From positions 124,001 through 188,000 of the forward strand of contig JAZKBU010000009.1 of the NCBI GenBank assembly GCA_040388375.1: 64,000 nt of DNA, given 5' to 3'. The notes under the pieces were generated by a model. The model was not told the origin of the DNA, searched no databases, and was given only the letters and a program-made list of their open reading frames with translations. How positions within the stretch are numbered: the first letter of the stretch is position 1; each line of letters starts with the position of its first letter. Below, one piece after another: positions 18,897 through 26,641 of the stretch. This DNA is from Bacteroidota bacterium (GTDB lineage: Bacteria > Bacteroidota > Bacteroidia > UKL13-3). Made by a program: the position numbers and the translations under genes.

Positions 18897-19742
18897 TTAT
18901 TTTGTTTGTTTAAGATTATCAATTAATTTTTTTATTTCTCTTTTTGATTCATTATCTGAAATCAAGTTCATGCTTGTTTCGTAAGCCACAATTGCTTCTT
19001 TTTTCATATTTAAGCTGGTATATGCCTCGCCTAAATAAAAGTAAGCCTCGCTGTTTAAAGGCTCCAACTGTGTTAGCTTTTCAAACCTTGTACGTGCTTT
19101 ATCCCACTGCCCGCTACGTCTGCTAAGCATACCTAAAGTATAATTAGCCTGCACGTTATTTGAATCGCGGGAAATAACATCTTTTAAAAGTTGTACGCCA
19201 CGCATTACATCCAAATCGTTTTGAACGAAACAAATAGCCATTGCATTTTTTGCTTCTAAATTGTGCTCGTTAATAGAAACCACTTTTTCGAAAGCACCGA
19301 TGGCTTTTTTTGATGCATAAACCTGAGCTGATGTATCAGAAGTTGTAGCTGCAAAATCGTAAAATTTAAAGCCTGCATTAAACCATGATCTTTCATCACC
19401 TAATTTTGTAGCTATATTTTGTAAATAATTAGCTGCAATTAAACCTAATCCCGCTTGGTCATAAGTTCTTACCAATAAAACGGTGGCTTGGTAGTTTGAT
19501 GTATCTACTTTAATTAAGTTTTCTAAACTATCAACTTGGTGTTTTATGAGGGGTGATAAAGTATCGCGTGAGGCAATATAATACTCATCATAATCGAATG
19601 GCTTTGCAATGCTGCTTGTAGAATCGGTAGTAACAGCATACGGTACTTCAGTTCCAATGGTTCCAAAGTTAAGGTATGCTAAACCACTCGCCAAAACTAC
19701 CAGCGATACGATTATGATGATATATAATTTATTATTCTGCAT
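18897..19742 (-). CDS. Membrane-anchored TPR protein
   Basis: 281 residues. One N-terminal membrane helix (about 6-25, IIIIVSLVVLASGLAYLNFG) is followed by a charged linker and then at least four TPR units from about residue 90 on. Clear examples are NVQANYTLGMLSRRSGQWDKA, in which residues W-D-K-A close the first helix pair, and NSEAYFYLGEAYTSLNMKKEA. This predicts a scaffold facing the periplasm or cytoplasm, not an enzyme. It starts 25 bases after the HU gene and is followed 5 bases later by the ribosomal microprotein. Its binding partner is unknown. Confidence 0.85.
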   Translation of the reverse strand: MQNNKLYIIIIVSLVVLASGLAYLNFGTIGTEVPYAVTTDSTSSIAKPFDYDEYYIASRDTLSPLIKHQVDSLENLIKVDTSNYQATVLLVRTYDQAGLGLIAANYLQNIATKLGDERSWFNAGFKFYDFAATTSDTSAQVYASKKAIGAFEKVVSINEHNLEAKNAMAICFVQNDLDVMRGVQLLKDVISRDSNNVQANYTLGMLSRRSGQWDKARTRFEKLTQLEPLNSEAYFYLGEAYTSLNMKKEAIVAYETSMNLISDNESKREIKKLIDNLKQTK

Positions 19743-19767
19743 TTATTATTTTTAGAAAGCTATTCAA

Positions 19768-20109
19768 TTAGTCTTCTTTCATTGCTAATTTAGCTTCTCT
19801 TTCGCGTTTTGCAGCGTTGGTTTTTACTGACTCACTTTTTTTGATTTTTTCAGTAAAACTCTTAGCCGGTTTGAATGCAGGAATGTAATGCTCATCAATT
19901 ACCATTGCTGTATTTTTAGAAATATTACGCGCTATTTTCTTTGCACGCTTTTTCAAAATGAATGAACCGAAACCACGGAAGTAAACGTTTTTACCTTCAA
20001 TCATGTTGTTACGAACTACTTTAAAAAATGACTCAACCGCTTCTTGAACCTGTAATTTGTCAATACCTGTCTTTGTTGAAATCTCTGCAATAATCTCTGC
20101 TTTTGTCAT
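19768..20109 (-). CDS. HU/IHF-family DNA-binding protein
   Basis: 113 residues: MTKAEIIAEISTKTGIDKLQ, then VQEAVESFFKVVRNNMIEGKNVYFRGFGSF, the conserved HU dimer and arm base, with the DNA-intercalating arm following (ILKKRAKKIARNISKN...) and ending in the conserved HYIPAFKPAKSF. The last 20 residues are a charged extension beyond the about 90-residue core. It is a nucleoid-associated, DNA-bending dimer. A perfect -7 box (20165-20172) precedes it, with a leader of about 55 bases. Confidence 0.95.
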   Translation of the reverse strand: MTKAEIIAEISTKTGIDKLQVQEAVESFFKVVRNNMIEGKNVYFRGFGSFILKKRAKKIARNISKNTAMVIDEHYIPAFKPAKSFTEKIKKSESVKTNAAKREREAKLAMKED

Positions 20110-20164
20110 GTTATTTTATACTATTGATTTAATGAATTTTCTGTTTTTATTTAAACAAGGGCTG

Positions 20165-20172
20165 CAAATGTA
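20165..20172 (-). promoter_or_regulatory. Bacteroidota -7 box for the HU gene
   Basis: TACATTTG on the minus strand, exact consensus. The 258-base gap between HU and mutY holds this promoter; on the plus side a TTATTTGC about 30 bases before mutY may be the mutY -7 box, but it is less clear. I see no other element there. Confidence 0.5.
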
Positions 20173-20367
20173 TAAAATTGACAGTTAATTTGTTGAAAAA
20201 AGTTAAGATATTTTTTTTAACCTGTAAAACCCTCCTATTTGCCTGATAAATTGCCCTTTGTAATTTTATTTCAGCGGGTTTATCTTTTCCGGAATAAAAT
20301 CTTTTTCACTTAAATACAGAACAAAACAAAGTTATTTGCACTTATTATTTCCTAAACAAAAACACAA

Positions 20368-21426
20368 ATGCAGCAGAAATTGCACCAATGGTACAATGAA
20401 AATAAACGGGACTTACCTTGGCGGAAAACCACTAATCCATATATAATATGGCTAAGTGAAATTATTTTACAGCAAACACGTGTAGAGCAAGGATTACCTT
20501 ATTTTAATAATTTTTTAAATGCATACAAATCTATTACTGAATTTGCCAATGCTGATTTAAACGAAGTGCTGAAATTGTGGCAAGGACTTGGTTACTACAG
20601 TAGGGCCAGAAATATGCATGCAACGGCTGTGTTAATCAGGGATAATCACCATGGTATTTTCCCTCAAACATACGCTGAATTAATTAAGCTAAAAGGTATT
20701 GGACCTTACACAGCTGCGGCTATTGCTTCCTTTGCAAACAATGAACCTAAAGCGGTAGTTGACGGTAATGTGTACAGGGTGCTTTCACGTTTTGCCGGTG
20801 TTTATACTGATATTAATTCAACCGAAGGAAAAAAGGAATTTGCTATTTTAGCCAATGAGTTACTGGATACTAAAAATCCGGCTACGCACAACCAGGCTAT
20901 TATGGAACTGGGGGCGCTTGTTTGCAAGCCTCAAAATCCAAATTGTTTGGAGTGCCCTTTAAACAATGCCTGTTATGCTTTTGAACATAAGGTACAACAA
21001 CAATTACCAGTAAAAATAAAAACAGTAAAAATAAAACAACGTTATTTCAATTACGCCATCATCAATTATAAAAATAGTACTTTTATAAAACAACGTACTG
21101 AAAAGGATATATGGCATGGGTTATTTGAATTTCCGATGGTTGAAAACAATAAATTATTGAACGAAACGGATTTGATACATGCGTTTGGGGAAAACAATAT
21201 ATTTATTGATACTAAAACAACGCAAATAGAGTGGATTGGTAATGATAAACACCAGCTAACGCATCAAACGCTTTATGCTAATTTTTATAAAATTACTTGT
21301 AATAAAGCCCCTCAATTACCCGGTACTTTTTTAAAAATTAAGATGGATGAACTTCAAAATTATGCTATTCCGCGTTTGCTTGATAAATTGATTTCAAATG
21401 ATAAATTGCAACAAAGTTTATTTTAA
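20368..21426 (+). CDS. mutY: A/G-specific adenine DNA glycosylase MutY
   Basis: Removes adenine mispaired with 8-oxoguanine. Visible are the catalytic-glutamate region WLSEIILQQTRVEQGLPYF (about residues 29-47), the helix-hairpin-helix LKGIGPYTAAAIASFA with the catalytic Asp in AVVDGNVYRVLSRF, and the [4Fe-4S] ligands Cx6Cx2Cx5C in VCKPQNPNCLECPLNNACYAF (about 190-210, 4 Cys). The C-terminal NUDIX-like domain (about 235-345) recognises 8-oxoG. Full length at 352 residues. It starts an mutY-ssb unit (31 bases to ssb). Confidence 0.96.
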   Translation: MQQKLHQWYNENKRDLPWRKTTNPYIIWLSEIILQQTRVEQGLPYFNNFLNAYKSITEFANADLNEVLKLWQGLGYYSRARNMHATAVLIRDNHHGIFPQTYAELIKLKGIGPYTAAAIASFANNEPKAVVDGNVYRVLSRFAGVYTDINSTEGKKEFAILANELLDTKNPATHNQAIMELGALVCKPQNPNCLECPLNNACYAFEHKVQQQLPVKIKTVKIKQRYFNYAIINYKNSTFIKQRTEKDIWHGLFEFPMVENNKLLNETDLIHAFGENNIFIDTKTTQIEWIGNDKHQLTHQTLYANFYKITCNKAPQLPGTFLKIKMDELQNYAIPRLLDKLISNDKLQQSLF

Positions 21427-21457
21427 AATTTAACACTCAAGCTAAAAACAAAATATT

Positions 21458-21910
21458 ATGTCATTAAACAAAGTTATTTTAATTGGAAATTTAGGTCGCG
21501 ACCCTGAAGTTAAAAATCTGGATAATCAAAAAGTGGTTGCCACTTTCTCACTAGCTACCAGTGAATCGTATAACGATAAAAATGGAGAAAGAAGAACAGA
21601 AACGGAATGGTTTAATATAGAAATGTGGGATGCGCAAGCACGTATAGCCGAAAAGTATTTAAAAAAAGGAAGCCAGGTTTATATTGAAGGAAAACTAAAA
21701 ACTGAAACTTGGAAAGATAAAGAAGGAGTTGAAAAAAGTAGGTATAAAGTACGTGTACAAAGCTTTACTTTATTAGGAGGCAATCCCAATAAAAGCAACG
21801 ACAATAGCAACGGTGGAAACAACACCAGCAATGCTGCACCACAAAACAATAATTACAACGCACCTGAGCCACAAAACGACCCAGGCTTAAGCGATGACTT
21901 ACCATTTTAA
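21458..21910 (+). CDS. ssb: Single-stranded DNA-binding protein
   Basis: 150 residues: an N-terminal OB fold (MSLNKVILIGNLGRDPEVK, TEWFNIEMWDAQARIAEKYL, KKGSQVYIEGKLKTETWKD), a disordered N/P-rich linker (about 112-140), and the acidic partner-binding tip ending DDLPF, the canonical SSB C-terminus. It coats ssDNA in replication and repair. It follows mutY, and a strong terminator ends the unit. Confidence 0.98.
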   Translation: MSLNKVILIGNLGRDPEVKNLDNQKVVATFSLATSESYNDKNGERRTETEWFNIEMWDAQARIAEKYLKKGSQVYIEGKLKTETWKDKEGVEKSRYKVRVQSFTLLGGNPNKSNDNSNGGNNTSNAAPQNNNYNAPEPQNDPGLSDDLPF

Positions 21911-21924
21911 TAAAACACTAAACC

Positions 21925-21950
21925 AAAAGCAGAACTTTGGTTCTGCTTTT
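21925..21950 (+). terminator. Terminator after ssb
   Basis: 11-bp perfect stem AAAAGCAGAAC / GTTCTGCTTTT, loop TTTG, followed by a T-tract. It lies 14 bases after the ssb stop and 17 bases before the next ATG. Confidence 0.9.
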
Positions 21951-21967
21951 TTTATGCTGATACTTTT

Positions 21968-22414
21968 ATGAAACCTATACAATCATGGTTTGATGAATAT
22001 GCTGTAAGCCATCAAAACCCAACTAATAAACTGATTCATTGGATATGCGTTCCTAGTATATTTTTCAGCATTGTAGGCATGCTGCATTGTGTAGATTTGG
22101 GCTTGTTTAAACTATCGCATGTTGCCTTGTTTTTAGTTATACTGTTTTACATACGCCTAAGTTGGCGCATGGCAGTAGCTATTACTTTATTTGCCTTTGT
22201 TTGTATTGCATTGTGCAATTACATAGTTCTAAACGCTCCTATTCATTTATTTAAAATAAGCTTGTCTTTATTTGTTGCAGCTTGGATTGGTCAGTTTATC
22301 GGGCATAAAATTGAAGGAAAAAAACCTTCATTCTTACACGATATTCAGTTTTTATTAATTGGACCGGCATGGTTATTAAGTGCAGTATTTAAAAAATTTA
22401 ACGTAGCCTATTAA
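21968..22414 (+). CDS. DUF962/Mpo1-like membrane protein
   Basis: 148 residues, four predicted membrane helices. It carries the family motifs: SHQNPTNKLIHWICVP (about residues 14-29, with H and N-P-x-N) and GQFIGHKIEGKKPSF (about 101-115, with H). The yeast homologue Mpo1 is an Fe-dependent dioxygenase that shortens 2-hydroxy fatty acids. Conserved histidines fit metal binding, but the substrate in this bacterium is unknown. The stop codon is immediately followed by the queA ATG with no gap, so the two are translationally linked. Confidence 0.85.
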   Translation: MKPIQSWFDEYAVSHQNPTNKLIHWICVPSIFFSIVGMLHCVDLGLFKLSHVALFLVILFYIRLSWRMAVAITLFAFVCIALCNYIVLNAPIHLFKISLSLFVAAWIGQFIGHKIEGKKPSFLHDIQFLLIGPAWLLSAVFKKFNVAY

Positions 22415-23647
22415 ATGCAAGTACAAGAACTTAAAATAGCTGATTTTACTTACTACTTACCTGATGAAAAAATCGCGCACCATCCTTTGTCGAATAGAGA
22501 TGAAAGCAAATTATTGGTTTATAAAAATGGAGTAATCAGTGAAACCATTTTTAAAAATTTACAAGAGCAATTACAAGCGGGTGATACTTTAATTTTTAAC
22601 GATACCAAAGTAGTACATGCCCGAATGGTATTTACAAAAGACAGCGGTGCCCGGATTGAAATAATGTGTTTAGAACCTTTTGAACCAAACGATGCAGCAC
22701 TGTGTTTTAAACAAACAAAAGCATGTAAATGGGTAGCTTTAATAGGCAATAATAAAAAATGGAAAGACGGTTTATTAACCAAGGAACTTACCATAAATGG
22801 AACCAAAGTAATCTTACAGGCAAACAGGATAAAACAACATTTAGATTCATTCATAGTTGAATTTACATGGGATAATGATTTCAGCTTTGCCGATATTATT
22901 TACCATGCAGGGCTTTTACCATTGCCTCCTTACATGAACCGTGATGCGGAGAATGAAGATGAAGAACGTTACCAAACGGTATATGCTAAGTTTGAAGGCT
23001 CTGTTGCTGCACCAACGGCCGGGCTTCATTTTACGGAAAATGTTTTTGATACACTCATCCAAAAGAAGATAAATATTAATTATGTAACGCTGCATGTTGG
23101 AGCGGGAACTTTTAAGCCTGTGAAAGCAGAAAAAATGAGTGACCACCAAATGCATGAAGAGCATATTGTTATTGATATTAATTTAATTGCTCAAATACAC
23201 CACTCACTTAGTACCAATGGAAGGATAATTACGGTTGGTACTACTTCACTCAGAACTGTTGAAAGTTTATTTTGGTTTGGTTTGTATTTATTAGATAATA
23301 AACAAAACTGGCAGAACATTAACTCACTTCAAATTAGTCAATGGCAACCATATGAAAACAAAACTGGTGATTACTCGAAAGAAGCTATTATGAAAGCTGT
23401 TTTAGAGTGGATGGCATTTAAAAATATAAATGTATTGCAGGGTGCTACTCAAATAATAATAGCACCACCCTATCAAATTAAATTGGTTGATGCTATTATT
23501 ACTAATTTTCACCAACCTGAAAGCACATTGCTTTTATTGGTAAGTGCATTTATTGGTAATGATTGGCGTAAGGTTTATGATTACGCATTAACGCATAACT
23601 TTAGGTTTTTAAGTTATGGTGATAGTTCTATCTTATTTAAAAACTAA
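22415..23647 (+). CDS. queA: S-adenosylmethionine:tRNA ribosyltransferase-isomerase QueA
   Basis: Transfers the ribosyl moiety of SAM to preQ1 in tRNA to make epoxyqueuosine. The 410-residue length is slightly above the about 345-360 norm. Signatures are FTYYLPDEKIAHHPLSNRDESKLLV, LIFNDTKVVHARM, EGSVAAPTAGLHFTE, VTLHVGAGTFKPVKAE, VGTTSLRTVES and TNFHQPESTLLLLVSAFIG. The start directly abuts the DUF962 stop. It converges on the ABC-F gene with a 10-base gap; no terminator is seen. Confidence 0.97.
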   Translation: MQVQELKIADFTYYLPDEKIAHHPLSNRDESKLLVYKNGVISETIFKNLQEQLQAGDTLIFNDTKVVHARMVFTKDSGARIEIMCLEPFEPNDAALCFKQTKACKWVALIGNNKKWKDGLLTKELTINGTKVILQANRIKQHLDSFIVEFTWDNDFSFADIIYHAGLLPLPPYMNRDAENEDEERYQTVYAKFEGSVAAPTAGLHFTENVFDTLIQKKININYVTLHVGAGTFKPVKAEKMSDHQMHEEHIVIDINLIAQIHHSLSTNGRIITVGTTSLRTVESLFWFGLYLLDNKQNWQNINSLQISQWQPYENKTGDYSKEAIMKAVLEWMAFKNINVLQGATQIIIAPPYQIKLVDAIITNFHQPESTLLLLVSAFIGNDWRKVYDYALTHNFRFLSYGDSSILFKN

Positions 23648-23657
23648 TTCAGAAAAA

Positions 23658-25601
23658 TTACTCCAATTCCATCATAGCTTCAAAAGCTTTTTCGTACACA
23701 TTTTCCTGCATACCTATTAAACTTTTTAATTCTGTATGTTGTTTTTGCAATTCACCTAATTTACCAGCATTACTGCTGTTTTCAGGTAAAGCAAATGCTT
23801 CTTCTAGTTTTGCTAAATCAGTTTTTAATTGCTCTAGTTTTTTCTCTGCCTGTTCAAAATCGGTTTTAATTTTTTGAACCTGGTTATTGCTTAACTTAGG
23901 TTTGTTTTCAGTTGCAGTTTGCTTTACTTCAACTGGTTTAGCTACCACTACTGGCTCCGTTTTTTTTACTGGTTTGCTATTGTCTTTATTAGCCAGTTGC
24001 AATGCTTCATTTTTCAATCTCCACTCTTCGTACTCGGCATAGGTGCCAGGGTATTCTTTCAGTTCTAAATTTTCTATATACCAAATTTTATTGGCTATCT
24101 GGCTTATAAAATGCCTGTCGTGACTTACTGTTATAAATGTTCCTTCGTAAGCTTGCAGTGCCTGGCTTAATATGTTTATACTACGCATATCCAAGTGATT
24201 GGTAGGCTCATCCAACAATAAGAAATTAGCTTCAGTTAAAAGCGTTTTAGCCAAAGCTACACGTGCTTTCTCTCCCCCACTTAATACTTTAATTTTCTTA
24301 AACACATCATCGCCTGCAAACAGGAAACAACCCAAAATAGTTCTTAATTCTGTTTCTGGTCTATCTGTAGCATGGTGTGAAAGCTCTTCTAAAATTTCAT
24401 TTTGCTGCCCTAAACTTTCTAATTGATGCTGCGCATAAAATGCATCGCGTACATTGAACCCAAGTTTAGCATCGCCTTCATATTTTTCAACTCCCGCAAT
24501 AATGCGCAAAAGGGTTGATTTTCCTTTTCCGTTGGCACCAATTAAAGCTATTTTATCGCCACGTTCTATGCGTGCATTGGCATGTTTTACTATATCAATA
24601 TCGGGAAACGATTTACTTACATCTATCATTTCAGCAACCAAACGACTGCTTTGTTGTCCTAACCTGAATTGAATACTGATAGCTGAATTATCATCTTCTG
24701 GTGCTTCAATTTTATCTAACTTATCCAACATTTTAACCCTGCTTTGAGCAGCGGTAGCCTTACTGGCTTTGGCTTTAAAGCGAGCAATAAAACGTTCCTG
24801 CTCTCTGATAAATTGTTGTTGGTTATCAAACTGACGTTGTTGTAAATCTATTCTTTCTTCTTTTGCTTCTAAGTAAAAGCTATAGTTTCCGCTGTATTCG
24901 TATATGGATTGATTGGCAACCTCAACTGTTTTATTGGTCATTTTATCCAAAAACTCCATATCATGACTTACCACAATAACGGTTCCGGGGTATCCTATTA
25001 AATATTCTTCTAACCATTTAATGGTTGGTAAATCCAAGTGATTGGTAGGCTCATCAAGCATTAACAAATCAGGATTTTGCAATAATAATTTAGCCAACAT
25101 AACACGCATACGCCAACCTCCAGAAAACTTTTTATAAGGCTGTTGTAATTGAGCGGTACTAAAACCTAAACCTTCTAACACTTTTTCACATTTGTGCTTC
25201 ATGTTATACCCATCAAGCCTGTCAAATTCTTCTTGTGCATCGCTTAATTTGGTAATAATTTCCATGCTATGGTCGGTTTCCATTTTAACCAATATTTCCT
25301 CTATTTCTTTTTCCAGAAACAAAGCACGGCTAAATGCCTGCATGGTTACATTTAAAATGGTATCGTCCGTTTCAAAACTTAAATTATCCTGATTTAAAAA
25401 ACCAATAGTTAAATCCTTTGGTTTACTAATAGTGCCTTCGCTTAAACCATACTCACCATTAATAACGCGTAACAAAGTAGATTTTCCTGTTCCGTTACGA
25501 CCTACTAAAGCTATACGTTCATTGGGTTTTATATGCCAGTTTGCGTTACGGTATAAGTATCGTCCACCAAACTCAAAGGCTATATTTGTTAAAGCAATCA
25601 T
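23658..25601 (-). CDS. ABC-F family ATPase (ribosome-associated)
   Basis: Two ABC ATPase domains in one chain with no membrane segment. Walker A motifs are GRNGTGKST (about 34-42) and GANGKGKST (about 354-362); signatures FSGGWRMRV and LSGGEKARV; Walker B/D regions LLMLDEPTNHLDLP and LLLDEPTNHLDM. The interdomain linker (about 240-310) is basic and Q/R-rich (RQFDNQQQFIREQERFIARF). A C-terminal charged coiled coil (about 570-647) follows an alanine/lysine/proline-rich stretch, the Uup/YheS-like arrangement. ABC-F proteins act on the ribosome E-site; some confer antibiotic protection, but nothing here indicates resistance. 647 residues. Confidence 0.95.
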   Translation of the reverse strand: MIALTNIAFEFGGRYLYRNANWHIKPNERIALVGRNGTGKSTLLRVINGEYGLSEGTISKPKDLTIGFLNQDNLSFETDDTILNVTMQAFSRALFLEKEIEEILVKMETDHSMEIITKLSDAQEEFDRLDGYNMKHKCEKVLEGLGFSTAQLQQPYKKFSGGWRMRVMLAKLLLQNPDLLMLDEPTNHLDLPTIKWLEEYLIGYPGTVIVVSHDMEFLDKMTNKTVEVANQSIYEYSGNYSFYLEAKEERIDLQQRQFDNQQQFIREQERFIARFKAKASKATAAQSRVKMLDKLDKIEAPEDDNSAISIQFRLGQQSSRLVAEMIDVSKSFPDIDIVKHANARIERGDKIALIGANGKGKSTLLRIIAGVEKYEGDAKLGFNVRDAFYAQHQLESLGQQNEILEELSHHATDRPETELRTILGCFLFAGDDVFKKIKVLSGGEKARVALAKTLLTEANFLLLDEPTNHLDMRSINILSQALQAYEGTFITVSHDRHFISQIANKIWYIENLELKEYPGTYAEYEEWRLKNEALQLANKDNSKPVKKTEPVVVAKPVEVKQTATENKPKLSNNQVQKIKTDFEQAEKKLEQLKTDLAKLEEAFALPENSSNAGKLGELQKQHTELKSLIGMQENVYEKAFEAMMELE

Positions 25602-25627
25602 GTAATTTTAATCAAAATTTTGAGGCG

Positions 25628-25635
25628 CAAATATA
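25628..25635 (-). promoter_or_regulatory. Bacteroidota -7 box for the ABC-F gene
   Basis: TATATTTG on the minus strand, exact TAnnTTTG, 26 bases before the ABC-F ATG. Confidence 0.5.
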
Positions 25636-25728
25636 ATCGAATGTTGCTATTTTTTGCTTTAAAGATTTGGTTGAATAGCGAAATGCTTTGCTGGCTAAAA
25701 ATGGAATCGAATTAAATCTAAGAATAAT

Positions 25729-25736
25729 TAACTTCG
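25729..25736 (+). promoter_or_regulatory. Probable -7 box for the TIGR02757 gene
   Basis: TAACTTCG (one T-to-C change from TAnnTTTG) lies 25 bases before the ATG at 25762. It shares the short inter-divergon gap with the ABC-F promoter. Confidence 0.35.
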
Positions 25737-25761
25737 CTGGCTGTAAGTGAACAGGGAAAAT

Positions 25762-26532
25762 ATGCAGTCATTAAAAAAGTTATTAGATGAACAGGTAATT
25801 AAATACAACAACTCCAATTTTATTGATTTAGACCCTGTTTTTATTCCACATCAGTTTTCGAAAAAACCGGATATTGAAATTGCAGGATTATTTGCCGCTA
25901 CATTTGCCTGGGGGCAACGCATTACCATTATTAATAAAGGCACTGAACTGATGCAGAAAATGGATAATGCACCTCACGATTTTATACTAAACCACAGCGA
26001 GAAAGAATTAAATAAAATACTTCAGTTTAAACACCGCACTTTTAACGATACGGATTTGTTGTATTTTGTTGCATTTCTTCATTCCTGGTATCAGAAAAAC
26101 GATAGTCTTGAAAACGCTTTTGCGATGCATTTAAAACCCAGGGATAGCAATATTGAAAATGCACTAAACGGATTTAGAAATTTGTTTTTTTCATTAGAGG
26201 AAGTACCTCACAGAACTAAAAAACATATTGCATCTCCATTGCAAAACTCAGCCTGCAAACGGCTTTGTATGTACTTACGCTGGATGGTAAGAAAGGATTC
26301 AAACGGAGTTGATTTTGGTTTATGGAATACTATTAAACCTGCACAGCTAATGATGCCTCTTGATTTACATGTACAAAGAACAGCACTTAAACACCAGCTG
26401 ATTACACGTACTCAAAGCGATTGGAAAGCGGTGGTTGAATTAACTGAAAACTTAAAAAAGTTAGATAAAACTGATCCTGTAAAATATGATTATGCTTTAT
26501 TTGGGTTAAGTATTATGCCCGATTTTAAATAA
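25762..26532 (+). CDS. TIGR02757/DUF2400 family protein
   Basis: About 256 residues from ATG 25762. An in-frame GTG at 25747 would add five residues, but the ATG gives the usual start MQSLKKLLDEQVIKYN. The conserved core includes PVFIPHQFSKKPDIEIAGLFAATFAWG, RTFNDTDLLYFVAFL, KRLCMYLRWMVRKDSNGVDFGLW and PLDLHVQRTALKH. It is a widespread Bacteroidota family distantly related to helix-hairpin-helix glycosylase-type folds; the activity is not known. Next to rel but with separate upstream signals. Confidence 0.88.
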   Translation: MQSLKKLLDEQVIKYNNSNFIDLDPVFIPHQFSKKPDIEIAGLFAATFAWGQRITIINKGTELMQKMDNAPHDFILNHSEKELNKILQFKHRTFNDTDLLYFVAFLHSWYQKNDSLENAFAMHLKPRDSNIENALNGFRNLFFSLEEVPHRTKKHIASPLQNSACKRLCMYLRWMVRKDSNGVDFGLWNTIKPAQLMMPLDLHVQRTALKHQLITRTQSDWKAVVELTENLKKLDKTDPVKYDYALFGLSIMPDFK

Positions 26533-26559
26533 TCAGGCTGCAAACAAAAATAGATTTCC

Positions 26560-26586
26560 GGGTGTTTGATTGTTTATAAAACACCC
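26560..26586 (+). other. Imperfect terminator-like hairpin after the TIGR02757 gene
   Basis: GGGTGTTT pairs with AAACACCC (8 bp, 11-base loop). No T-tract follows, so it may be an mRNA 3'-end stabiliser or weak terminator. Confidence 0.4.
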
Positions 26587-26592
26587 AATAAC

Positions 26593-26610
26593 GCTCATTG
26601 CACAATGAGC
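26593..26610. other. 18-base perfect palindrome upstream of rel
   Basis: GCTCATTG CA CAATGAGC: 8-bp arms around a 2-base centre, 9 bases upstream of the rel -7 box. The position suits an operator in front of the (p)ppGpp enzyme gene, or a short hairpin. Confidence 0.4.
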
Positions 26611-26619
26611 CAAAGTGGC

Positions 26620-26627
26620 TATATTTA
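26620..26627 (+). promoter_or_regulatory. Probable -7 box for rel
   Basis: TATATTTA followed by CCGC. The same string TATATTTACCGC precedes dnaG. It ends 14 bases before the ATG at 26642 and overlaps the alternative GTG start region at 26615, arguing against that GTG. Confidence 0.4.
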
Positions 26628-26641
26628 CCGCATATATACGT

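Noticed and set aside
23658-25601. ABC-F protein as an antibiotic-resistance gene
   Set aside because: Its linker and C-terminal coiled coil fit housekeeping ABC-F (Uup/YheS-like) proteins, and there is no resistance context.
26615-26641. GTG start extending rel by nine residues
   Set aside because: The extra codons overlap the probable -7 box TATATTTA, and the sequence MAIFTAYIR is not seen in Rel proteins.
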